From JBNKVT01 sp050299335 (GTDB lineage Bacteria > Pseudomonadota > Alphaproteobacteria > Rhodobacterales > Rhodobacteraceae): a DNA stretch of 64,000 bases. Each line of letters opens with the position of its first letter. Position 1 is the stretch's first letter. Positions 8,461 through 17,273 of this stretch are shown one piece after another. Made by a program: the position numbers and the translations under genes. The notes under the pieces were generated by a model. The model was not told the DNA's origin and did no database searches. It worked only from the letters and a program-made list of their open reading frames with translations. The stretch covers positions 75,014 to 139,013 of the forward strand of contig JBNKVT010000035.1 of assembly GCA_050299335.1 (NCBI GenBank). The letters run 5' to 3'.

Positions 8461-10068
8461 ATGGACGGGGTGGATGACCATTCGGAGCGGCTCGAGGGGG
8501 CCGCTCCTGACGCTCCGCTTGCCATTGAGCTGAGGGGGATCTCCAAGTCCTTCGGCCCGGTGCAGGCGAACAAGGATATCTCGCTTCAGGTCGCCAAGGG
8601 CACGATCCACGGGATTGTCGGCGAGAACGGTGCGGGGAAATCGACGCTGATGTCGATCCTTTACGGCTTTTACAATGCCGATGCCGGTGAGATTTTCATC
8701 AACGGCGAAAAGACCGAAATTCACAATTCCGACGATGCGATCCGGGCCGGGATCGGCATGGTCCATCAGCATTTCATGCTGGTGCAGCCGTTCACGGTGC
8801 TCGAAAACGTCGTTCTCGGCGCCGAAGAGGGCCGCCTCCTGAAACCCTCGCTGGCCAAGGCGCGCGATGTGCTGACTGAACTGGCCCATGAATACGAGCT
8901 CGAAGTCGATCCCGATGCCATCGTCGGCGACCTCGCCGTCGGGTTCCAGCAGCGGGTGGAGATCCTGAAGGCGCTCTACCGCCATGCCGATATCCTGATC
9001 CTCGACGAGCCCACCGGCGTCCTGACCCCCGCCGAGGCCGACCATCTGTTCCGCATCCTTCAGGGGCTGAAGGAACAGGGCAAGACGATCATCCTCATCA
9101 CCCACAAGCTGCGCGAGATCATGAAGGTGACCGATACCGTGTCGGTCATGCGGCGGGGCGAAATGACCAATACGGTGAAGACCTCCGACACCTCGCCCGA
9201 ACAGCTGGCCGAAATGATGGTAGGCCGCTCGGTGCTGCTGCGCGTCGAAAAGAAACCCGCGCAAATCGGCGAACGCGTCCTCAAGGTCCGCGATCTGGAG
9301 GTGACCGACCCGAGCGGGTTCAAACGCCTCAAGGGCGTGTCCTTCGACCTGCACAAGGGCGAGATTCTCGGTATCGCCGGGGTCGCCGGGAACGGCCAGT
9401 CGGCCCTCTTGGAGGTTCTCGGTGGTATTACCGAGGCCAGCGGCGGCTCGGTCATCTTGAATGGCCAGCCCATCGACCTGAAAGGCGGCGACGATGCCCG
9501 CGAGCGCCGCCATGCCGGCTTCGGCCATGTGCCGGAGGACCGCCACCGCCTTGGCCTGATCATGCCCTTCCACGCCTGGGAGAACACCTGTTTCGGCTAC
9601 CACGACCAGCCGGAATATCAGAAAGGCCGCTTCCTGATGGATCTGGACGCGATGCGCAACGACGCGCGGGCCAAGATCGAGAAATTCGACGTCCGCCCCG
9701 ACAATTGCGACCTCGAGGCCCGCAATTTCTCCGGCGGCAACCAGCAAAAGATCGTGCTGGCCCGCGAGATCGACCGCAATCCCGAAGTCCTGCTCGTCGG
9801 CCAGCCCACACGCGGCGTCGATATCGGGGCCATCGAGTTCATCCACCAGCAGCTTGTCGATCTGCGCGATCAGGGCAAGGCCGTCCTCCTCGTCTCGGTC
9901 GAACTGGACGAAATCCTCGGCCTCGCCGACCGCATCCTCGTCTTCTTCGCCGGTGAAATCTCCGGCGAGCGCCTGCCCGCAGACACCGACGAGAACGAAC
10001 TCGGCCTTCTCATGGCCGGCATCGACCCCCGCAAGGAGGCCGCAGCGCCCGAGGAGGCGCTGCTATGA
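8461..10068 (+). CDS. Nucleoside/simple-sugar ABC transporter, double-domain ATP-binding protein
   Basis: 535 residues, two fused ATPase domains. The first has Walker A GENGAGKST (about 54-62) and Walker B ILILDEPTGVLTP; the second has a degenerate Walker A (GVAGNGQSAL, about 303) but a good signature (NFSGGNQQKIVLARE). This asymmetry is normal for the family that serves ribose- and nucleoside-type importers (YufO/NupA). It begins 6 bases after the binding-protein gene and overlaps the first permease by 4 bases. Confidence 0.92.
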   Translation: MDGVDDHSERLEGAAPDAPLAIELRGISKSFGPVQANKDISLQVAKGTIHGIVGENGAGKSTLMSILYGFYNADAGEIFINGEKTEIHNSDDAIRAGIGMVHQHFMLVQPFTVLENVVLGAEEGRLLKPSLAKARDVLTELAHEYELEVDPDAIVGDLAVGFQQRVEILKALYRHADILILDEPTGVLTPAEADHLFRILQGLKEQGKTIILITHKLREIMKVTDTVSVMRRGEMTNTVKTSDTSPEQLAEMMVGRSVLLRVEKKPAQIGERVLKVRDLEVTDPSGFKRLKGVSFDLHKGEILGIAGVAGNGQSALLEVLGGITEASGGSVILNGQPIDLKGGDDARERRHAGFGHVPEDRHRLGLIMPFHAWENTCFGYHDQPEYQKGRFLMDLDAMRNDARAKIEKFDVRPDNCDLEARNFSGGNQQKIVLAREIDRNPEVLLVGQPTRGVDIGAIEFIHQQLVDLRDQGKAVLLVSVELDEILGLADRILVFFAGEISGERLPADTDENELGLLMAGIDPRKEAAAPEEALL

Positions 10069-11156
10069 AGCTCCCCCGCTGGGCCGACGTCGCCCTGATC
10101 CCCTTCCTGTCGCTGGTGCTGGCGATGATCGTCTCTGGCATCGTGCTGCTCTTCATCGGCGAGAACCCGATCCGGGCCATGGTCATCATGATCAAGGGTT
10201 CGGTGGGGTCGGATTACGGCATCGGCTATACGCTGTTCTACGCCACCAACTTCATCTTCACCGGCCTCGCCGTCGCCATCGCCTTCCACGCGTCGCTGTT
10301 CAATATCGGCGGTGAAGGGCAGGCGAATGTCGCGGGTCTCGGCGTCGCCGTCGTCTGCCTCAGCTTCCTCGGCGATATCCACTGGCTGGTTGCCTTCCCG
10401 CTGGCGATCATCGGCGCGGCAGTCGTGGGCGCGGCATGGGCCGCCATCCCCGCCTATCTGCAGGCTAAGCGCGGCAGCCATATCGTGATCACCACGATCA
10501 TGTTCAACTACATCGCCGCCGCGCTGATGATCTATCTCTTGAACGAGTATTTCAAAGTCCCCGGCTCCATGGCCCCTGAGAGCGCGCGGTTCCCCGAAGG
10601 CAGTTTCATCCCGCGCATCGACCAGATGGCCGCCTGGGTCGGCATCAGCCTCACCCGCACCCCGGTCAACATCTCATTCCTGCTGGCCCTCGTCTGCTGC
10701 TGGGGCGTCTGGCTGCTGATCTGGCGCTCGCGCCTCGGCTACGAAATCCGCGCCTTCGGCCGGTCCGAGCCCGCCGCCCTCTACGCCGGTATCCGCCCCT
10801 TCAGGATCACCATGATCGCGCTGTTGCTGTCGGGTGGCATGGCCGGGCTGATGGCCACCAACACCGTCATGGGCGAGCTGCACCGGCTCAATCTCGACAG
10901 CGTCCAGGGTGCCGGTTTCGTCGGCATCGCCGTCGCCCTGATGGGCCGCAACCACCCCGTCGGCGTCCTCCTCGCAGCGCTGCTGTTCGGAATGCTCTAC
11001 CAGGGCGGCACCGAGCTGAGTTTCGAGATGCAGATCCCCCGCGAACTGATCCTCACCATCCAGGCGCTGGTGATCCTGTTCACCGGCTCGATGGAGAACC
11101 TCGTGCGGATGCCGGTCGAGAAACTGTTCCTCAAATTCGGGCAGAGAGAGGCGTGA
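10065..11156 (+). CDS. Nucleoside ABC transporter permease (YufP/NupB type)
   Basis: 363-residue inner-membrane protein of the BPD_transp_2 family with about nine to ten hydrophobic segments. The conserved FHASLFNIGGEGQANVAG and GYEIRAFGRSEPAALYAGI are typical of purine nucleoside permeases. The ATG overlaps the ATPase gene by 4 bases. Its partner permease is separated from it by an exporter gene. Confidence 0.9.
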   Translation: MKLPRWADVALIPFLSLVLAMIVSGIVLLFIGENPIRAMVIMIKGSVGSDYGIGYTLFYATNFIFTGLAVAIAFHASLFNIGGEGQANVAGLGVAVVCLSFLGDIHWLVAFPLAIIGAAVVGAAWAAIPAYLQAKRGSHIVITTIMFNYIAAALMIYLLNEYFKVPGSMAPESARFPEGSFIPRIDQMAAWVGISLTRTPVNISFLLALVCCWGVWLLIWRSRLGYEIRAFGRSEPAALYAGIRPFRITMIALLLSGGMAGLMATNTVMGELHRLNLDSVQGAGFVGIAVALMGRNHPVGVLLAALLFGMLYQGGTELSFEMQIPRELILTIQALVILFTGSMENLVRMPVEKLFLKFGQREA

Positions 11157-11782
11157 TGGAAGACTATCTGCCCCAGTTCCTGCTGGCCTGGTCGATCCAG
11201 ATCACCGGCGTCCTGTCCCCCGGCCCCGGCGTCGCGCTGATCCTCGGCGTGGCCACCGCGCAAGGCCGCCGCGCCGCCTACCTTACAACCCTCGGCATCG
11301 CCTCAGGCTCGATCATCCTCTGCCTTGCCACCATCATCGGCATCGCCGCAATCTTTGCCGAGATCGCAGGTGCCATGACCGTGATCCGCTATATCGGTGC
11401 TGCCTATCTCATCTGGCTCGCCTGGGGCGCCTTCCGCAAGGCGGTGAACCCGCCCAAACTCACCCCCGCCGAAATCGCCCCCCGCTCCGCCGCAAAGCAC
11501 TGGACCACCGGCTTCCTCTTGCAGATCACCAACCCCAAGGCGATCTTCTTCTGGCTGGCCATCGCCGCCCTCGGCGGTGTCGGAGACGCCCCGGCCCCGA
11601 TGATCGCGCTGTTCGTCGCCGTCTCGTTCCTGAATTCGCTCCTCGGCCACGGGCTCTGGGCGCTGGTCTTCTCGACCTCCGCCATGCGCGCCCTCTACCA
11701 CCGCGCCCGCCGCCCCATCGAGGCGGCCCTCGGGGCGTTCTTCACCTTCGCCGCCTTCCGGCTGGCCACCGAGCGGAGCTGA
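11156..11782 (+). CDS. LysE/RhtB-family exporter inside the nucleoside uptake operon
   Basis: 208 residues with six likely membrane segments and the LysE-family N-terminus: WSIQITGVLSPGPGVALILGVATAQGRRAA (about 12-40), then TGFLLQITNPKAIFFWLA. The family exports amino acids or related small molecules. The ATG at 11156 shares a base with the stop of the preceding permease; GTG at 11153 is an alternative. The next gene follows after 3 bases. Its co-translation with an importer is unusual. Substrate unknown; a purine base or nucleoside product would fit the context but is speculation. Confidence 0.85.
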   Translation: MEDYLPQFLLAWSIQITGVLSPGPGVALILGVATAQGRRAAYLTTLGIASGSIILCLATIIGIAAIFAEIAGAMTVIRYIGAAYLIWLAWGAFRKAVNPPKLTPAEIAPRSAAKHWTTGFLLQITNPKAIFFWLAIAALGGVGDAPAPMIALFVAVSFLNSLLGHGLWALVFSTSAMRALYHRARRPIEAALGAFFTFAAFRLATERS

Positions 11783-11785
11783 GCC

Positions 11786-12961
11786 ATGGATTTCGCCACC
11801 ATCCTCCAGATCCTCGACTCGGCCTTCCGCCTGGCGACCCCGCTGATGCTCGCCTGCTTCGCCGGGCTGTTCTCGGAACGCTCCGGCATCTTCGATATCG
11901 GCCTCGAAGGCAAGATGCTCGCCGCCGCCTTCACCTCCGCCGCCATCGCCGCCTGGGCCGGTGCCCCGGTGGTCGAGAACCCGCTCCCCGGCGAATTCTC
12001 CGGCCTCGGCCTGGGCTGGTCTGCCGCCTTCATTGGCCTCTTCGCTGGGATCCTCGTTTCGATCCTCCTCGCCCTCCTCCACGGCTTCGCCTCGATCACG
12101 CTGAGGGGCAACCAGCTGATCTCCGGCGTCGCCATCAACTTCCTCGCCTCCGGCCTGACCGTCGTCATCGGCCAGAGCTGGTTCCGCCTCGGCGGCCAGA
12201 CCCCGCAACTGGTCGGAGACACCCGTTTCTCCGGCATCACCCTGCCCTTCGCCGACGCTGCCTATGACATCCCGGTCCTCGGACCGATCTATGCCGAGCT
12301 GATTTCCGGCCACAACATCCTCGTCTACATCGCCTTCGCCATGGTCCCCGTCGCGTGGTGGGTCCTCTACCGCACCCGCTTCGGCCTCCGCCTGCGCGCG
12401 GTGGGCGAGAATCCCGGCGCCGTCGATACCGCAGGCATCTCGGTCGTCCGCCTCCGCTACTCCGCCGTCATCATCGCCGGCCTCCTTTGCGGGATTGCCG
12501 GAGCCTACCTTTCCATGGGCACCTCCGCCGCTGGCTTCGTCCGCGAAATGACCGCCGGCAAGGGCTTCATCGCGCTCGCCGCCCTCATCTTCGCCAAGTG
12601 GAGACCCCTCCCGGCCCTCGGCGCCTGCCTGCTCTTCGGCTTCCTCGAAGCGGTCGGGTCCAAGTATCAAAGCCAGGTCCCGGCGGTGCTCATCATCCTC
12701 GGGGTCGGTGTCCTTGGCGGCGCGCTGATGGTCCAGGTCCGGCAGAACAAGGCCCTGCTGGCGGTCTCTGCAGTCGGCACGGCACTCCTGCTCGCCTATC
12801 CGGTGATTTCGATCACTGGCAACTGGTTTGCGACCATCGGCATCCCCGTCCAGTTCATGCAGGCGCTGCCCTATATCCTCGTCGTCGTCATCCTCGCCGG
12901 TTTCATCGGCAAGGCCATCCCGCCCAAGGCGGGGGGCATCCCCTACGTGAAGGAGCGCTAG
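11786..12961 (+). CDS. Nucleoside ABC transporter permease (YufQ/NupC type)
   Basis: 391-residue BPD_transp_2 permease. The N-terminal FRLATPLMLACFAGLFSERSGIFDIGLEGKML (about 13-45) is the hallmark of this partner subunit, and GLRLRAVGENPGAVDTAGI is its cytoplasmic coupling region. The stop is directly followed by the ATG of the phosphorylase gene. It forms the membrane channel with the product of 10065-11156. Confidence 0.9.
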   Translation: MDFATILQILDSAFRLATPLMLACFAGLFSERSGIFDIGLEGKMLAAAFTSAAIAAWAGAPVVENPLPGEFSGLGLGWSAAFIGLFAGILVSILLALLHGFASITLRGNQLISGVAINFLASGLTVVIGQSWFRLGGQTPQLVGDTRFSGITLPFADAAYDIPVLGPIYAELISGHNILVYIAFAMVPVAWWVLYRTRFGLRLRAVGENPGAVDTAGISVVRLRYSAVIIAGLLCGIAGAYLSMGTSAAGFVREMTAGKGFIALAALIFAKWRPLPALGACLLFGFLEAVGSKYQSQVPAVLIILGVGVLGGALMVQVRQNKALLAVSAVGTALLLAYPVISITGNWFATIGIPVQFMQALPYILVVVILAGFIGKAIPPKAGGIPYVKER

Positions 12962-13762
12962 ATGAGCGCCGCCGACCTCATCCACACCATCCAGGCCAAG
13001 GCAGGCGCCGAGCACGTCCGTGTCGGCCTCATCCTCGGCTCCGGCCTCGGCCATCTGGCGGAAACCGTGCAGGGTGTCGCCATCGACTACACCGACCTCC
13101 CCGGCTTCCCCCATGCGGGCGTCTCGGGCCATAACCCGAAACTGGTCATCGGCGATCTCGAAGGCACCCGCGTCGCCGTCCTTGGCGGACGCGCCCATTA
13201 CTACGAGAAGGGCGACCCCACTGCGATGCGCCTGCCGCTGGAGGTCCTCGCAGGCCTCGGTGCCGAACAACTGCTCCTGACCAACGCGGCGGGATCGTTC
13301 CGCGAGGATATCCCCCCGGGCGACCTGATGCTGATCTCGGACCACCTGAATTATTCCGGCCTCAACCCGCTGATCGGCGAGGCCACCGACCGCCGCTTCG
13401 TCAACATGGTCGATGCCTATGACCCCGGCATCCGCACCGCCCTGACCGGGGCCGCCTCTGCCGAGGGCATCGACCTCAAATCCGGCGTCTACGCCTGGTA
13501 TTCCGGCCCCTCCTTCGAGACCCCGGCCGAGATCAGGGCGCTGAAGATCCTCGGTGCGGATGCAGTCGGTATGTCCACGGTCCCGGAGGTCATCCTCGCC
13601 CGCTTCCTCGGCCTCAAGGCCGCCGCCATCTCGACCATCACCAACATGGCCGCCGGCATGTCGTCCGAGGTGCTCTCCCACGAACACACCAAGGCCATGG
13701 CCCCGCTTGGCGCGGCCAAGCTGGAAAAGGTCCTGCGCCGCTATCTTGCCTCGCTGAACTGA
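12962..13762 (+). CDS. punA: Purine-nucleoside phosphorylase
   Basis: 266 residues of the trimeric PNP class (PunA/XapA). Phosphate-binding GLILGSGLGHLAE (about 20-32), FPHAGVSGHNPKLVIG, LGGRAHYYEKGD and LTNAAGSFREDIPPGDLMLISDHLN are all present, as is SGPSFETPAEIRALKILGADAVGMSTVPE. The enzyme splits purine nucleosides with phosphate into base and (deoxy)ribose-1-phosphate. Its ATG directly follows the permease stop, coupling uptake to the first catabolic step and giving the transporter its likely substrate class. Confidence 0.94.
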   Translation: MSAADLIHTIQAKAGAEHVRVGLILGSGLGHLAETVQGVAIDYTDLPGFPHAGVSGHNPKLVIGDLEGTRVAVLGGRAHYYEKGDPTAMRLPLEVLAGLGAEQLLLTNAAGSFREDIPPGDLMLISDHLNYSGLNPLIGEATDRRFVNMVDAYDPGIRTALTGAASAEGIDLKSGVYAWYSGPSFETPAEIRALKILGADAVGMSTVPEVILARFLGLKAAAISTITNMAAGMSSEVLSHEHTKAMAPLGAAKLEKVLRRYLASLN

Positions 13763-13910
13763 CCGCCACCTGGTGATAAACGCCACAAACCGCCGACAGT
13801 CGGCAAGCCTGCGACGGTCAGCCGCCCGGCTTTGTCATCTGCACGTCAGACCCAGGCCCTCGTCTGTATCACGCTGTTCGTGACCGCAACGAATCAGACA
13901 GGAGTCCGTG

Positions 13911-14387
13911 ATGGCCGATTTGGTCGTGTTCGTTCCATTCAGCGTAGGCACCGGCAAGGGGGACATACGTGAAAACGCCGAAGAAATCAGAGAGAGAGGA
14001 GGTCAGCTGACCGACTTTGACAATGTCTATATCGTCTATGCCGGAAACAGCGGAAAGATCGTGTGCGAGCTCGGTGATACAATTGTCGTTCACGCCCATG
14101 GCGCGAAGGACTCGACCGCCCTCTATGACAATCTGGGCGGCGAGGTGACGATGGCGAACGTGCTCAAGGAGCTCCGTCTGCTGGAGGCCGAAAAATGTGC
14201 ATGCGCCTATTTCGCGGTGTGTTTCGGCGCGCTGAAGGGTCATATCGCCTTCGAGTGGAACAAGTCGGTATCCGGCAAGGTCTTCAGCACGACGGAAATC
14301 CTGCAAGGCGCCCTGATCAAGACGACCCGGCACTCGGTCATCGCGAGCATGTTCTCGGGCAGCGATAAACGGATGACCCTGCTCTGA
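13911..14387 (+). CDS. Hypothetical protein with a possible caspase-like HG...C arrangement
   Basis: 158 residues, not recognised. AGGAG at 13900-13904 supports the ATG at 13911. No signal peptide or membrane segment. Residues 57-64 (TIVVHAHG) form a hydrophobic strand ending in His63-Gly64; residues 98-105 (CAYFAVCF) form a second one ending at Cys104, 41 residues later. That order and spacing recall clan CD cysteine peptidases (hydrophobic strand-HG, then hydrophobic strand-C), but the match is short and unproven. It sits alone between the nucleoside operon and tauE, with no obvious partner. Four cysteines in a 158-residue cytoplasmic protein (52, 96, 98, 104) are also notable. Confidence 0.6.
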   Translation: MADLVVFVPFSVGTGKGDIRENAEEIRERGGQLTDFDNVYIVYAGNSGKIVCELGDTIVVHAHGAKDSTALYDNLGGEVTMANVLKELRLLEAEKCACAYFAVCFGALKGHIAFEWNKSVSGKVFSTTEILQGALIKTTRHSVIASMFSGSDKRMTLL

Positions 14388-14510
14388 ACGCCGGCCCCAG
14401 CGTCGCTTCTGAATCTCCTGAGCCACAGAACGGCATGGACCGGCGTCAGGGACTGGCCCCATTTTCGCAACTGCGGTAGGCTGCCGATATCGTTCCCTGG
14501 TGCGTGCCGA

Positions 14511-15428
14511 ATGCAGATTTACCTCCCCATCGCCGAAGTGTCGGTCAACGCCTTTCTTCTGCTCGGGCTCGGCGGGCTGGTGGGGGTCCTTTCTGGCATG
14601 TTCGGGGTTGGAGGCGGGTTCCTCATGACGCCCTTGCTGTTCTTCATCGGCATCCCCCCGGCGGTGGCGGTCGCCACCGAAGCCAACCAGATCGTCGCCT
14701 CGTCCTTTTCCGGGGCGCTGGCGCATTTCCGACGCCGCACCGTCGATATCAAGATGGGACTGGTGCTTCTGGCAGGCGGGCTTTTCGGTTCGTTCTTCGG
14801 CGTCCAGCTGTTCCGCATCCTCAAGGAACTCGGCCAGGTCGAACTGCTGGTCCAGCTTTGCTACGTGATCTTTCTGGGCATCGTCGGCGGGCTGATGTTC
14901 CTCGAGAGCCTGCGCGCCATCCTGCGCACCCGTGACCCCAATGCCCGGCCTCCGGCGCGCAAGAAACACATGTGGGTCCATGGCTTGCCGCTGAAGATGC
15001 GGTTCCGGCAGTCGCAGCTTTATATCTCGGCCATCCCGCCCTTCCTGATCGGGGCGGCGGTCGGCATCCTCGCCGCCATAATGGGGGTCGGCGGCGGGTT
15101 CATCATGGTTCCGGCGATGATCTATATCCTCGGCATGCCGACCAAGGTCGTGATCGGGACGTCGCTGTTCCAAATCATCTTCGTAACCGGCTTCACCACG
15201 CTGATGCACGCCACCCAGAACTATACCGTCGACATGGTCCTCGCCGTCCTGTTGCTGATCGGCGGCGCGATCGGGGCGCAGGTGGGCACGCGGATCGGGG
15301 TCAGGATGAAGGCCGAGCAGTTGCGGGTTCTGCTGGCACTGATGGTTCTCGTGGTCTGCGGGAAACTGCTGTTCGACCTCGTGGTCGAGCCGGTGGAGCT
15401 CTATTCGATCGGGGAGACGGGGCATTGA
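14511..15428 (+). CDS. TauE/SafE-family sulfite exporter-like membrane protein
   Basis: 305 residues with two repeated halves, each starting with the family glycine motif: GLVGVLSGMFGVGGGFLMTPLL (about 22-43) and IGAAVGILAAIMGVGGGFIMVPAM (about 180-203). The family moves sulfite, sulfoacetate or other organosulfonates and anions across the inner membrane. It overlaps the next gene by 4 bases. Confidence 0.9.
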   Translation: MQIYLPIAEVSVNAFLLLGLGGLVGVLSGMFGVGGGFLMTPLLFFIGIPPAVAVATEANQIVASSFSGALAHFRRRTVDIKMGLVLLAGGLFGSFFGVQLFRILKELGQVELLVQLCYVIFLGIVGGLMFLESLRAILRTRDPNARPPARKKHMWVHGLPLKMRFRQSQLYISAIPPFLIGAAVGILAAIMGVGGGFIMVPAMIYILGMPTKVVIGTSLFQIIFVTGFTTLMHATQNYTVDMVLAVLLLIGGAIGAQVGTRIGVRMKAEQLRVLLALMVLVVCGKLLFDLVVEPVELYSIGETGH

Positions 15429-16186
15429 TCCGGGTACTTCTCGCCCTCCTCCTGGCCCTGCCAGCCGCCGCACAGGAGAGCGTGATCGGCAAGCTGAGCC
15501 AGAACAAGGTCTCGATCACTGCCAATTTCGACGGGTCGGAGATTTTCGTCTTCGGTGCCGTCAAGCGCGATTTCGCGGTGCCTGAGGGCACACCACCCCT
15601 CAACATCATCATCACCGTCACCGGACCTTCCAAACCGGTCATGGTCCGCCAGAAGGAGCGGATCCTCGGCATCTGGGTCAACCGGCATGCCATGCAGGTC
15701 GATGCGGCACCCAGTTTCTACACCATCGCCACTACCGGCCCCCTGGACGAGATCATGAGCACCGAGGCGCAGGTCGCCCACGATATCGGCCTCAACCGCC
15801 TCGTCCGCCTGTCCGGTCCGGTCGCGGGGATACGAAATCCAACGGCCTTCACCTCGGCGCTGATCCGGATCAACGAGAAATCCGGGCTCTATGCGCGCCA
15901 TAGCGGCGGGATCGAACTGATCGAGGAGACGCTGTTTTCGACCAATATCGCCCTGCCCTCCAATCTGACCGAGGGCGACTACCAGACAAGGATGTATCTC
16001 CTGCGCGCCCGCGAGGTGGTCCATGTCGCGGAGACCACCATCTCGGTCCGCAAGGAGGGGATGGAGCGCTGGATCACCTTGCTGGCCCATGAGCAGCCCC
16101 TGATCTACGGTCTGCTTTCGATCGCGCTGGCGCTCTTCGTCGGCTGGGGGGCATCGGAGGCCTTCCGGGTGCTGTTGCGGCGATAG
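15425..16186 (+). CDS. TIGR02186-family (Alph_Pro_TM) membrane-anchored exported protein
   Basis: 253 residues. The likely start is TTG at 15425, overlapping the tauE stop (TTGA) and giving a clean signal peptide (about 1-16, ending PAAAQ). SQNKVSITANFDGSEIFVFGAVKR and WVNRHAMQVDAAPSFYTIATT are hallmarks of the family, and a C-terminal membrane segment (about 225-243) anchors it. Genes of this family regularly lie next to tauE, so the pair probably works together in sulfur-oxyanion export. Mechanism unknown. Confidence 0.8.
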   Translation: MIRVLLALLLALPAAAQESVIGKLSQNKVSITANFDGSEIFVFGAVKRDFAVPEGTPPLNIIITVTGPSKPVMVRQKERILGIWVNRHAMQVDAAPSFYTIATTGPLDEIMSTEAQVAHDIGLNRLVRLSGPVAGIRNPTAFTSALIRINEKSGLYARHSGGIELIEETLFSTNIALPSNLTEGDYQTRMYLLRAREVVHVAETTISVRKEGMERWITLLAHEQPLIYGLLSIALALFVGWGASEAFRVLLRR

Positions 16187-16259
16187 GAGTGTTGGGTCCT
16201 GCACGGGTGCGGGATCGGGGGGCGCCGGGCGGGAAAGAAGGGGTCGGGCGGGGTGCCAA

Positions 16260-16304
16260 CGCGTTCTTTCAAAGAACGCGACCGAAATCTTCGAAAGATT
16301 TCGG
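16260..16304. repeat. Two adjacent perfect hairpins between convergent genes
   Basis: CGCGTTCTTT (16260-16269) pairs with AAAGAACGCG (16271-16280). Directly after it CCGAAATCTT (16282-16291) pairs with AAGATTTCGG (16295-16304). Both are symmetric, so they can work on either strand. They lie between convergent genes and are a plausible bidirectional terminator or copies of a dispersed palindrome. Confidence 0.6.
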
Positions 16305-16394
16305 TGGCAGACCTTCCGGTTCGTGCGGAAGGGCATCCTTCCTTGAAGGGAGAGGTTCGGGAAATCACCACCCGTCCCCCGAGGTTTGCCGGCG

Positions 16395-17273
16395 CTATCT
16401 GCCGGTGGACTTCCTCCGCTGTTCGCGCCAGAGGGTGAAGAGCCCGGCCGAGACGATGATTGCCACCCCGAGGACCGTCCAGCCCTGCAGGAGGTCGCCG
16501 AAAAACACGATGCCGATGGACGAGGCGAAGACCAGTTGCAGATAGGCGAAGGGTTGCACCGTCGCGGCCTCGGTGGCTTCCAGGGCCTTGATCAGCAGAT
16601 AATGCCCCGAGGCCCCGAAGACGCAAAGGGCGGCCATCCAGCCCCAGTCGGCGGCGGTCTGCATCGGGTTCCACCAGAAGGGGGCGACAAGGGTGATGGC
16701 GACGGCGCCGGCGACGCCGGTGTAGAAGAAGCTGGTCTCGGATGTGTCATGGCGCGAGACCATGCGGGTCAGGAGTGCATAGAGGGCAAACATGAGGGCG
16801 GCGGCCACCGCGATCAGGGCTTCGGGCGAGAAGACGGCGAAGCCGGGGCGGAGGATGATGAGCACCCCGACGAACCCTGCCCCGACGGCGGACCAGCGGC
16901 GCCAGCCGATCCGCTCGCCGAGCACGGGGCCGGACAGGGCCGAGACGATCAGCGGATAGGCGGCGAAGATCGCGTGGGCCTCGACGAGGCCGAGCAGGAC
17001 GAAGCCGAGGACCATGACGCAGATTTCGGCCGCCAGAAGAACGCCGCGAAAAATCTGCAGCCTCGGGCGATTGGACCGCGCCACGCGCCTGATACCGCCG
17101 GGCTTCGAAGCCGACAGGGCGATGACGAAAGCCGCGAAGAACCAGTAACGGAACAGCGCCACGGTCATGACGTTGTAGCGCTCGGACAGCAGACGCGAGA
17201 ACCCGTCCTGGGTGGCGAAGACCAGCGTGGTCGCCACCATCAGCGCGATGCCCAGGCGCGGATTATCCTTCAC
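16395..17273 (-). CDS. DMT-superfamily (EamA) transporter
   Basis: 292 residues, ten hydrophobic segments in two EamA repeats. The N-terminal LGIALMVATTLVFATQDGFSRLLSERYNVMTVALFRYWF is typical of the alphaproteobacterial subgroup. It ends in the basic tail LWREQRRKSTGR. Its ATG overlaps the stop of mnmD, so the two are co-transcribed. Substrate unknown; DMT members move amino acids, nucleosides, SAM and others. Confidence 0.85.
   Translation of the reverse strand: MKDNPRLGIALMVATTLVFATQDGFSRLLSERYNVMTVALFRYWFFAAFVIALSASKPGGIRRVARSNRPRLQIFRGVLLAAEICVMVLGFVLLGLVEAHAIFAAYPLIVSALSGPVLGERIGWRRWSAVGAGFVGVLIILRPGFAVFSPEALIAVAAALMFALYALLTRMVSRHDTSETSFFYTGVAGAVAITLVAPFWWNPMQTAADWGWMAALCVFGASGHYLLIKALEATEAATVQPFAYLQLVFASSIGIVFFGDLLQGWTVLGVAIIVSAGLFTLWREQRRKSTGR

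Noticed and set aside
11303..13786. Very long open frame (about 827 codons) on the minus strand opposite the nucleoside permease and punA genes
   Set aside because: It is antisense to three genes with clear family motifs. Its translation is a run of Gly/Asp/Glu/Arg typical of the complement of GC3-rich codons, without domains.
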